Shown: piece after piece, positions 18,270-25,061 of the stretch
How the letters are laid out: each line of letters begins with the position of its first letter
Numbering within the stretch: position 1 is the first letter of the stretch
Assembly (NCBI GenBank): GCA_002403375.1
Contig: DHHQ01000027.1
Coordinates: forward strand, 40,230 to 104,229
Length of the DNA stretch: 64,000 nt
Reading direction: 5' to 3'
DNA from: Thiobacillus denitrificans
GTDB taxonomy: Bacteria; Pseudomonadota; Gammaproteobacteria; Burkholderiales; Thiobacillaceae
Translations under genes and position numbers: made by a program
Notes under the pieces: generated by a model
What the model saw: only the letters and a program-made list of their open reading frames with translations
Told to the model about the DNA's origin: nothing
The model's database searches: none

Positions 18270-18706
18270 TCCGCCCACGCGTCGGTATCGTTTGTTGCGT
18301 CGTTAGTTCTCACCTCACGACTCATGAGCACTCCCTGTTTGACATATAGGAGAATATCCTCCTCGAAGACGCTGCCGTATCCCATATGCTCATAAGCGAG
18401 CATTTGCCCCCGAGGACAACGCAGGATGCCGGTGAACCAGTGAGCGAAAACGCGATCGGGGTAACCTGGGAAAATGTCTTCCAGCTTGACTGGGCTGCCG
18501 TCCCGGTGCTTGGCAGAGATCCCGATCAAGTAGAGGCGTCCATCGCGAATTTCCCATGTGCCGACATAGCAGCGCCAGCAACTAGTCCATCCGGCGGCAA
18601 ATTCAGGTCGTGCCCCCCCGAAATAGAAGTAGTGGCCTAGCGGTTCGGTGCATAGGTCCAGCATCTCACCGTCCAGTAAGATCTTTTCCGGGGTCTGCGC
18701 GGTCAA
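18266..18706 (-). CDS. Cargo operon gene 1, unknown function
   Basis: 146 residues, aromatic-rich and acidic, with no membrane span. Recognisable blocks such as YFYFGG, SCWRCYVGTWEI, DIFPGY and AHWFTG suggest a compact beta-rich fold like those of conserved hypothetical proteins on proteobacterial islands; I cannot name the family. It is the first gene of the cargo operon. The 85-base gap to the integrase end (18707-18791) should contain the promoter and includes the palindrome CTAGTTTACTAG (18772-18783), a possible operator. Confidence 0.6.
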   Translation of the reverse strand: MTAQTPEKILLDGEMLDLCTEPLGHYFYFGGARPEFAAGWTSCWRCYVGTWEIRDGRLYLIGISAKHRDGSPVKLEDIFPGYPDRVFAHWFTGILRCPRGQMLAYEHMGYGSVFEEDILLYVKQGVLMSREVRTNDATNDTDAWAE

Positions 18707-18791
18707 TGCATGTGCTCCCTGTTGTTATTGGGGTTCGCGCCAGGTAGGGCTTCTTACGGGGGGCGCCGCCATGCTAGTTTACTAGATGTTG

Positions 18792-20261
18792 TTATTCAGG
18801 AAGGTGGTGTATGCCTTGCAGGGCTTTCGAGCGCTGGAATTCTTCCCACTCCTTGCGGCCGACCTCGATCGTTATCGTCTCTTTCGGCTCGATCACTCCC
18901 GCTTCGGTGAGGATGCGAGTCTCAAAACGCTCGTAGATAGGCAGCATGGTCTTTATCCGCGTCTGGATGTAGTGGCGGCTGGCGACATCGTCCGGGGCGT
19001 GGTTAAGAGCTTTCTTGACTGTGTAAGAACTAACATTCAATTCGTTGAGAAGCGTGCCGAATGTGCGGCGCAGGTCGTGGGGAGCGAAGCTGATCCCGCT
19101 GGCTTTTTTGACTTCGCCGATCGTTGCCTTGGGCTCTTGGATATGGGTTCGCTTTTTGGACTTCCAGCCAGTTCGGCTCGCGGGGAAGACATATTCCGAT
19201 GGTTCCTCGGCCTTCTCACTGTCCGCTTTCCTCCGCTCCAGAATCGAGCGGACATAGGGCGCCATGGGAAAGAAATGCGGATCCCCTCTCTTGGTCTTCC
19301 GAAAGACGCCGACTCCGCGCTCGAAGTCGATATCTTCCCAACGCATTGAGATGCTCTCTGTTTTTCTCCCGCCAAGCAGCAAGGCGACCTGGAGCCAATC
19401 GGCGATGGTCGCGGCGTCGCGGGCCCGCGAGTCGGTCTTGGACCGCAGGGCCTCGACGGCTTTCCACCAGCGGGCGATATCCCCTTCGGCGTCGGCGATA
19501 ATGGTCTGGCGCGCGGGGGCTGTCTGCCAGCCCGGCTCCAGGCTATTGAGCCCCAGGAACGGATTGTCTTGGAGCCTGATTTTGCAAGTCCTCGCCGCGA
19601 GGTTGAATGCCGCCCGAAGATAGCGAAACATCCCGCCCGCCGCGGTCTTTCCGCCGTTGCTCGCTCTCGTCGATTTTGTCGAGCGGCAGAGGCGGCGGTA
19701 TTCCTTGAGAAGAGCTTGATCGTCGACTTCTTCGATCGGCAGCTTCCATAGCGCGCCGCCTTCGAGACGCTTCGCGGCTTTCTCCAAGTCCCGAATCGTG
19801 TTCGCCGTTGCCCGCGGTGCCTTGGTTTTTTCTTCGCGTCCGCCGCCCTCGGGATCGTCAAAATCCTCACCGTTCTGAAAAGCGAGATACCGCTCGAACG
19901 CATAGCCTACTGTTATCTTTTCGCGTTCCCTGGCCTTTTCAGTATCGCGAGCTTGTTGGCGTTTTTCGAGGTTGGGGTCAACGCCTTTTCGGATTTTGCC
20001 GAGGGCATCCTCAGCCTCCTCCCGAGCCTTGTTGAGCGGCATATCAGGGAAACGCCCAAGATGGACGCGAACGGGCCGTTTTTCCAGCTTTTTCTGAGCG
20101 ACCCAGATTTTCGCGCCGGTCGAGTAAACGCGCAGGCCAAAACCTCTTGTCGTCGAGTCCCACAGGATATAATCGCCTTTCGCGGGGACTTTCGCGTCCC
20201 TGGCTTTGGCGAGCGTCAGAGCCACGCGATTGGATTTCCCTTTGTTTTCTGTCGTTTCCAC
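18792..20261 (-). CDS. Tyrosine integrase, P4-like with N-terminal arm-binding domain
   Basis: 489 residues. The N-terminal domain (about 15-100) is the DUF4102-type arm-binding fold with TTRGFGLRVY and HLGRFPDMPLNKAR. The catalytic domain has R299 (LGGRKTES), H395 and R398 (HDLRRTF), H421 (NHAPDD) and nucleophile Y431 (SRHYIQ). The C-terminal 45 residues are an extension. P4-type integrases insert elements into tRNA genes, fitting the split tRNA here. The gene reads away from the right junction, with its promoter inside the attP arm region 20262-20432, so integrase and arm-site binding could be linked by feedback. Confidence 0.95.
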   Translation of the reverse strand: METTENKGKSNRVALTLAKARDAKVPAKGDYILWDSTTRGFGLRVYSTGAKIWVAQKKLEKRPVRVHLGRFPDMPLNKAREEAEDALGKIRKGVDPNLEKRQQARDTEKAREREKITVGYAFERYLAFQNGEDFDDPEGGGREEKTKAPRATANTIRDLEKAAKRLEGGALWKLPIEEVDDQALLKEYRRLCRSTKSTRASNGGKTAAGGMFRYLRAAFNLAARTCKIRLQDNPFLGLNSLEPGWQTAPARQTIIADAEGDIARWWKAVEALRSKTDSRARDAATIADWLQVALLLGGRKTESISMRWEDIDFERGVGVFRKTKRGDPHFFPMAPYVRSILERRKADSEKAEEPSEYVFPASRTGWKSKKRTHIQEPKATIGEVKKASGISFAPHDLRRTFGTLLNELNVSSYTVKKALNHAPDDVASRHYIQTRIKTMLPIYERFETRILTEAGVIEPKETITIEVGRKEWEEFQRSKALQGIHHLPE

Positions 20262-20285
20262 AGGCCCCCTCCTGTTTCGTCCGTA

Positions 20286-20349
20286 GGCTCCTTATAGGCT
20301 ACCGGAAAACAAGGAAAAGAGGTGGAAGTCAAGGATAAATGAGGGAAGC
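20286..20349 (+). repeat. Right arm-type repeats of the element
   Basis: GGCTCCTTATAGGCT (20286-20300) and AAATGAGGGAAGC (20337-20349) match the left-end copies at 13124-13138 and 13145-13157 exactly and in the same order. They lie between the integrase start and the right core, overlapping the probable integrase promoter region. In the circular form the two sets would flank the core at about 130 and 200 bases. Confidence 0.6.
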
Positions 20350-20432
20350 AGGAAGCAGCGCAAATAGCCGAATAGCAAGGAAACACAGGCGTTTTGACAG
20401 CCAGGACGGATAGGATGGTGAGTCAAACCAAA

Positions 20433-20480
20433 GGACTCATAATCCCTTGGTCCACGGTTCAAGTCCGTGCAGGCCCACCA
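20433..20480 (+). pseudogene. 3' half of the host CAU tRNA gene (right junction, attR)
   Basis: Begins with the core GGACTCATAATC (20433-20444) and continues with CCTTGGTCC, the T-arm and CAGGCCCACCA. It completes the 5' fragment at 12885-12925: TCCCT pairs with that fragment's GGGGA, and CAGGCCC with its GGGCCTG. The element-borne tRNA has TCGCT in the same place, so this half belongs to the interrupted host gene. It is not preceded by a tRNA 5' half and is non-functional as it stands. Confidence 0.93.
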
Positions 20481-20531
20481 TTCAACCCGACATCGGCGAT
20501 AATCCCCGCATAAGAAACGAGGGAGATTCCG

Positions 20532-21116
20532 ATGGAAGGGGAAGCCAGAAAACCCGGCGAACGCCGCACCCAGATCCTGCAAACGCTGGCTGCGATGCTG
20601 CAGGAGCCGCAACCCGAGAAGATCACCACGGCGGCGCTGGCAGCCCGCGTCGGCGTGTCGGAAGCGGCGCTCTACCGGCATTTTTCGAGCAAGGCCCAGA
20701 TGTACGAGGGCCTGATCGAATTCATCGAGCAGACGCTGTTCGGGCTGATCGCCCGCATCACCGCCGAGGCTCCGTCAGCGCCCGCCCAGGTCGAGGCCAT
20801 CCTCAACATGCTGCTCAACTTCGCGGCGAAGAATCCCGGCATGACGCGCGTGCTGATCGGCGAGGCCCTGGTGCACGAGAACGAGCGCCTGCAGAAACGC
20901 ATCAATCAGCTGCACGACCGCATCGAGGCCCAGCTGCGCCAGTGCCTGCGCCTGGGCGGCGGGCGCCAGGCGGAACTGAGTGCGCCACTGGCCAACCTGC
21001 TGCAATGCGTGATCGTGGGACGCTGGCACCAGTTCGCCAAGAGCGGCTTCAGCCGCGCGCCCGGGGGCGACATCGACCTGCTGCTGGCGCGCCTGCTCGA
21101 CGCTCACCCCGCCTGA
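20532..21116 (+). CDS. slmA: Nucleoid occlusion factor SlmA (TetR family)
   Basis: 194 residues. An N-terminal TetR helix-turn-helix (TTAALAARVGVSEAALYRHFSSKAQMYEGL, about 33-62, quoted in part) is followed by the SlmA-typical FIEQTLF and RWHQFAKSGF near residues 166-176. SlmA binds specific chromosome sites and blocks FtsZ ring assembly over the nucleoid. It lies just outside the right junction. Its 3' end overlaps the converging MoeB-like gene by 13 bases. Confidence 0.9.
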   Translation: MEGEARKPGERRTQILQTLAAMLQEPQPEKITTAALAARVGVSEAALYRHFSSKAQMYEGLIEFIEQTLFGLIARITAEAPSAPAQVEAILNMLLNFAAKNPGMTRVLIGEALVHENERLQKRINQLHDRIEAQLRQCLRLGGGRQAELSAPLANLLQCVIVGRWHQFAKSGFSRAPGGDIDLLLARLLDAHPA

Positions 21117-21874
21117 CGCGCGCCGCCCCCGCACACCGGGCAGGCCGGGTCGCGCGGCACCTTCATCACACGGGCGTCGGCGCGCAGGCCGTCCCACAGC
21201 AGGAGCCGGCCGACCAGCGGTTGGCCGGCATGCGTGAGGCACTTCAGCGCTTCCATCGCCTGCATCGCACCGATCACGCCGACGAGCGGCGAGAACACCC
21301 CCGCCTCCGCACAGCGGACTTCCGGTTCGCCGGTCGCGTCCGGAAACAGGCAGTGATAGCAGGGACTCGCTGCCTGCCGCGCATCGAACACCGCCAGCTG
21401 TCCCGAAAACCCGATCGCGGCGCCCGACACCAGCGGCTTGCCCGCCGCGACGCAGGCACGATTGACCGCGTGGCGGGTCGCGAAGTTGTCGGAGGCATCG
21501 ACCACCAGGTCGGCTGCCGCCACCGCCGTCTGCAGCGCCTCGCCGGCCAGGGCGTGGCGGATCGGCTCGACCGCAATCCCGGGGTTGATGGCAAGGACGC
21601 TGCGCGCCAGGGAATCCGCCTTGTTCTCGCCGATCGCCGCGCTGGCGTGGCCGATCTGGCGCTGCAGGTTGGTGAGGTCGACGGTATCGCCGTCCGCCAG
21701 CAGCAGGCGGCCGACGCCGGCCGCCCCCAGATACAGTGCGACCGGACACCCCAGCCCCCCGGCGCCGATCACCAGCACCGAGGCCTCGCAGATACGCGCC
21801 TGGCCCGCGACACCCACCTCGGGCAACAGGATGTGCCGGCTGTAGCGCAGCAGCAGGTCGTCGTTCAATTCCAT
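21104..21874 (-). CDS. moeB: MoeB/ThiF-family adenylyltransferase
   Basis: 256 residues from ATG 21874, where the family start MELNDDLLLRYSRHILLPEVG lies; an upstream in-frame ATG adds an unrelated tail. The nucleotide-binding loop VLVIGAGGLGCP is near residue 34, with DLTNLQRQ and DASDNFATR. Zinc cysteines are CYHC and CPVC. The enzyme adenylates the C-terminal glycine of a ubiquitin-like sulfur carrier (MoaD or ThiS) for molybdopterin or thiamine synthesis. MoeB and ThiF cannot be separated by sequence alone. Confidence 0.85.
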   Translation of the reverse strand: MELNDDLLLRYSRHILLPEVGVAGQARICEASVLVIGAGGLGCPVALYLGAAGVGRLLLADGDTVDLTNLQRQIGHASAAIGENKADSLARSVLAINPGIAVEPIRHALAGEALQTAVAAADLVVDASDNFATRHAVNRACVAAGKPLVSGAAIGFSGQLAVFDARQAASPCYHCLFPDATGEPEVRCAEAGVFSPLVGVIGAMQAMEALKCLTHAGQPLVGRLLLWDGLRADARVMKVPRDPACPVCGGGARQAG

Positions 21875-21890
21875 CGGGGACGGGCGGGAC

Positions 21891-22286
21891 TTACTTGTAA
21901 CTGCGCCATTCTTCCGGGGTGTCGTCACGATCCCCGTGCAGATGGCGCTCGTAGACCTTCATGAAGGCTTGCTGGGATTTGATGTCGGGCTCGTTGGCCG
22001 CGACATTGCGGCGCTGCACGCTCTCGCAGAAATAGGCCAGCGAGCGCTTGAGCTTGCTGAGAAGACTGTTGTCGAGGTGGAAGCCCTGGCTCGCCAGCGC
22101 GGTTTCCAGGCCTTCCAGGGTGTATTCGCAGATGTGGTAACGCACCAGCAGCCGGTTGCCGTCCGGCCCGATTGCCACGATCAGTCCGTCTAGCCCCTCG
22201 AGCAGAACCCGCGCGCGCTCCGCCTGGCCGGCTGGCAAGGCGTGGAAAACGATTTCGCGGTCCTTTTCGAGATCACAGGGGCGCAT
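21891..22286 (-). CDS. Uncharacterised conserved protein
   Basis: 131 residues, soluble, with mixed alpha-beta prediction in the first 75 residues (EIVFHALP, LDGLIVAIG, LLVRYHICEYTLEGLE) and a helical C-terminal half. I recognise no domain. The N-terminal half could be a small ferredoxin-like fold similar to metal-binding or regulatory domains. It lies between ctpA and moeB on the same strand, with a 16-base gap to moeB, so co-transcription is likely. Confidence 0.7.
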   Translation of the reverse strand: MRPCDLEKDREIVFHALPAGQAERARVLLEGLDGLIVAIGPDGNRLLVRYHICEYTLEGLETALASQGFHLDNSLLSKLKRSLAYFCESVQRRNVAANEPDIKSQQAFMKVYERHLHGDRDDTPEEWRSYK

Positions 22287-22368
22287 GGCAAGGCACTCGG
22301 ACAGGCTCAGCTTCAGTATAGTCCTGCCGTCCGGGCTGCGTCGCCATCATGCCACCCGGCTCCGCCGC

Positions 22369-23781
22369 TCAGCGCCCCTGCAGGATCTGCAGGCCCTTCA
22401 ACAGGTTCAGCGCCTGGTTCACCTGGAAATCGTCCTTGGACACGACCTCGCCGGGCTCCAGCGTTGCCGGCTTCTTCTCCTTGTCCTTGCCGGGCTGCTC
22501 GGCGGGCGGCGCCTTGATGCTGTCGGCCGGCCGCTTCACCGGTGCGGCCTCATCGCCGTTCGGATTGGCCAGATGCTTGTCGAGGTCGGCCTCGCGGATG
22601 CCGAAGCCCTCGTTGTCCTCGGGCATCGCGGGATCCTCGACCACGATGTCCGGCTCGATGCCCTTGGCCTGGATCGAGCGCCCGCTCGGGGTGAAGTAGC
22701 GCGCGGTGGTCAGCTTGATCGCGGTGCCGTTGCCGAGCGGAAGGATGGTCTGTACCGAGCCCTTGCCGAAGGTGCGGGTGCCCATGACGACAGCGCGCTT
22801 GTGGTCCTGCAGCGCGCCCGCGACGATTTCCGACGCCGACGCCGACCCGCTGTTGACCAGCACCACCATCGGCACCTGCTTGACGCCCTCGGGCAGATTC
22901 TTCAGGTAGTCGGGCTGCATCGGGCGCAGGTAGTTCTCGCGACTGGCGGTCAGCCGCATCTTGGCGTCCTCGGTGCGCCCCTCGGTGTACACCACGAGGC
23001 TGTCCGGCTTGACGAACGCCGCCGTCACCGCGACCGCGCCGTTGAGCAGGCCGCCCGGGTCGTTGCGCAGGTCGAGGATCAGGCCCCTGAGCGGAGCCTT
23101 GTTGTCCTTGTAGAGCTTGTTCAGCGCGTCCGCCAGCAATTCGCCGGTGTGCTCCTGGAACTGGGTCACGCGCACGTAGCCGTATCCGGTTTCCATCAAC
23201 TGGGACTTGACGCTGCGGATCTTGATCACTGCACGGGTCAGCGTCAGCACGACGGGCTTGTCGACGCCCTTGCGGACGATGGTGAGCTTGATGGTCGACC
23301 CGGGCTTGCCGCGCATGCGCTTGACCGCATCGTTCAGCGTCATGCCCTTCACCGGGGTGTCGTCGAGCTTGACGATCAGGTCGCCGGGCTTGACGCCGGC
23401 CTTGAACGCGGGGGTGTCCTCGATCGGCGAGACGACCTTGACGAAGCCGTCCTCCATCCCGACCTCGATGCCCAGACCGCCGAACTCGCCCTGGGTGCCC
23501 ACCTGCAGGTCCTTGAAGCCATCGGCGTCGAGATAGGCGGAATGCGGGTCGAGGCCGGTGAGCATGCCGTTGATCGCCTCGGTGATCAGCTTCTTGTCCT
23601 CCACCGGTTCGACGTAGTCGCTCTTGATGCGGGCGAACACATCGGTGAAGGCGCGCAGTTCCTCGACCGGCAGCGCGGTCTCCGCTTCCCTGTCGGCGAT
23701 CGCCGACAGGTTGACCGTCAGCGCAGCGCCTGCCAGCACGCCAGCCAGGCCGACGAGCATGAATTTCGCCTTTTGTGTCAT
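22369..23781 (-). CDS. ctpA: C-terminal processing protease (S41 family)
   Basis: 470 residues with an N-terminal signal or anchor (about 6-25). A PDZ domain (about 95-180) includes FGGLGIEVG. The S41 catalytic domain has the serine in NSGSASASE and the lysine in TFGKGSVQT. The C-terminal 60 residues are a lysine- and proline-rich tail. Periplasmic Ctp proteases trim cell-wall enzymes or their regulators. It lies one base downstream of the EnvC-like gene; pairing of CtpA with an EnvC-like activator is common in proteobacteria and supports a joint role in cell-wall remodelling. Confidence 0.93.
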   Translation of the reverse strand: MTQKAKFMLVGLAGVLAGAALTVNLSAIADREAETALPVEELRAFTDVFARIKSDYVEPVEDKKLITEAINGMLTGLDPHSAYLDADGFKDLQVGTQGEFGGLGIEVGMEDGFVKVVSPIEDTPAFKAGVKPGDLIVKLDDTPVKGMTLNDAVKRMRGKPGSTIKLTIVRKGVDKPVVLTLTRAVIKIRSVKSQLMETGYGYVRVTQFQEHTGELLADALNKLYKDNKAPLRGLILDLRNDPGGLLNGAVAVTAAFVKPDSLVVYTEGRTEDAKMRLTASRENYLRPMQPDYLKNLPEGVKQVPMVVLVNSGSASASEIVAGALQDHKRAVVMGTRTFGKGSVQTILPLGNGTAIKLTTARYFTPSGRSIQAKGIEPDIVVEDPAMPEDNEGFGIREADLDKHLANPNGDEAAPVKRPADSIKAPPAEQPGKDKEKKPATLEPGEVVSKDDFQVNQALNLLKGLQILQGR

Positions 23782-23782
23782 C

Positions 23783-25033
23783 TCACTTCACCCATAGGAG
23801 GGGATTAACGGGGCGGCTCTGATGCCGCATTTCAAAATACAGGCCGGTGTCGGGCTGCCCGCCGCTGTTGCCGACCGCAGCGATCGCGTCGCCCGGCTGG
23901 ACCCGGTCGCCCACCTGCCTGTACAGACTTTCGTTGTTACTATACAGGCTCATGTAGCCTTCGCCGTGGTCGACGATGATCAGGTTGCCGAAACCGCGCA
24001 GCCACTCGGCGAACACCACCTGCCCCGCAGCGATGGCCTTCACCGCGGAGCCTTGTGCAGCGCGGATGAACAGGCCTTTCCAGCTGACCCCGCCGCCCTC
24101 CCGCGGTTCCCCGAAACGGTTCATCACCGCGCCCGCCACCGGGAGGCGGAGCGAGCCCTTCAGCCGCGAGAACGGCTGGTTCGAGCGGAACGCCTCGGGC
24201 GTTTCGGTATTGACCGCGACCGGGGGACGCGCCGTGCCGGCCGCGCCCTTTTCGGCGGCCTGCTTTCTTTGCGCCTGCTGCGCGGCCCGCGCGCGCGCCG
24301 CGTCCCGTTCGGCCTGCTGGGCCACCAGGCGGTTGAGGCGCTCGACCAGCTCGGTCAGGCTGCGCTCGTCACGCTTGAGACGCGAGATTTCCCGCCGCTG
24401 CTGCTGGATCTGCGACGAGAGCTTCTGCAGCGCCTGCTCGCGTGCCCGCCTGTCGGCGAGGAGCTTCTGCTGCTCGGCCTCGCGCGCCGCCTTGACCTGC
24501 GCCAGCCGCGCCGACTCCTCCGCCGCCTGCCGCTGGAGGTCGGCCAGACGCGCCTGATCGGCGCGCAGCGTCTCGATCATCGCGTGCTGGGCGCGCGACA
24601 GGTGCGCCAGGTAGCGCAGGTCGCGCGCGTTCTGATTCGGATCCTCGCCGTTCAGCATGAGCCGGAGCGCGTCGCCCTGCCCCCGCTGGTACGCAGCCCT
24701 GAGCGCCTGCCCGAGGTGCGCCTGCTGCGCACGGATGCGCGCTGCGGTCGCTTCCTCCTGCTCCTTCAGCGTTTGCAGGCTGCCCTGCGCCCGCTGGCGC
24801 TCGCTGTCCAGTTCACGCAACTGGCGCATCGCGCTGCTGATGGCACGCTCGGATTGTCGCAGATCGTCGGCGGCTTCCCGGCGGTCCGCCTGGGCCGCCT
24901 GGAATTCCTGCTGCAGGGTGTGCAGGCGCCGCTTGAGCGCCTCGAGTTCGGACTGCTTGCGGTCGACCTGGTTGGCGCCGACGCCCGCGGGCGTGCACAG
25001 CATCAGCAGGACGAGGAGTTGTCTGAAATGCAC
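23783..25033 (-). CDS. envC: EnvC-like murein hydrolase activator (degenerate M23)
   Basis: 416 residues from GTG 25033, which begins at a signal peptide (HFRQLLVLLMLC). The upstream in-frame ATG at 25087 would lie inside gpmI and push the signal inward. A long coiled coil covers about residues 25-255, followed by a C-terminal LytM/M23 domain. In that domain the usual HxxxD is replaced (SWKGLFI) and the second histidine site is changed (YSNNESL), so it is probably not an active peptidase. Like E. coli EnvC it would activate amidases during division. It sits between gpmI and ctpA, a conserved order. Confidence 0.87.
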   Translation of the reverse strand: MHFRQLLVLLMLCTPAGVGANQVDRKQSELEALKRRLHTLQQEFQAAQADRREAADDLRQSERAISSAMRQLRELDSERQRAQGSLQTLKEQEEATAARIRAQQAHLGQALRAAYQRGQGDALRLMLNGEDPNQNARDLRYLAHLSRAQHAMIETLRADQARLADLQRQAAEESARLAQVKAAREAEQQKLLADRRAREQALQKLSSQIQQQRREISRLKRDERSLTELVERLNRLVAQQAERDAARARAAQQAQRKQAAEKGAAGTARPPVAVNTETPEAFRSNQPFSRLKGSLRLPVAGAVMNRFGEPREGGGVSWKGLFIRAAQGSAVKAIAAGQVVFAEWLRGFGNLIIVDHGEGYMSLYSNNESLYRQVGDRVQPGDAIAAVGNSGGQPDTGLYFEMRHQSRPVNPLLWVK

Positions 25034-25061
25034 CCTGGCAAGCTTGGCCGGAGCGACCGGC

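Larger units (their letters stand above)
12926..20444. mobile_element. 7.5 kb integrative mobilizable element in a CAU tRNA gene, carrying its own complete tRNA
   Basis: The element is bounded by the 12-bp core (12914-12925, 20433-20444) that splits one tRNA gene. Inside are: a complete CAU tRNA (12945-13021), arm-type repeats near both ends, an AlpA-like DNA-binding gene, a gene of unknown function, a RepL-like replication gene, a small gene next to an oriT, a MobV relaxase, a four-gene cargo operon, and a tyrosine integrase beside the right junction. No conjugation pilus or type IV coupling genes are present, so it should need a helper to transfer. Several genes are visibly richer in A+T than the flanking chromosome. 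It combines plasmid features (RepL, MobV) with site-specific integration. Confidence 0.9.

Noticed and set aside
12926..20444. Prophage
   Set aside because: No capsid, terminase, tail or lysis genes; the content is integrase, relaxase, RepL-like protein and cargo.
12926..20444. Self-transmissible conjugative element
   Set aside because: No type IV secretion, coupling protein or pilus genes are present, so only mobilization by a helper is possible.
23783..25033. Active M23 endopeptidase
   Set aside because: Zinc-ligand positions are replaced (SWKGLFI, YSNNESL), as in EnvC activators.
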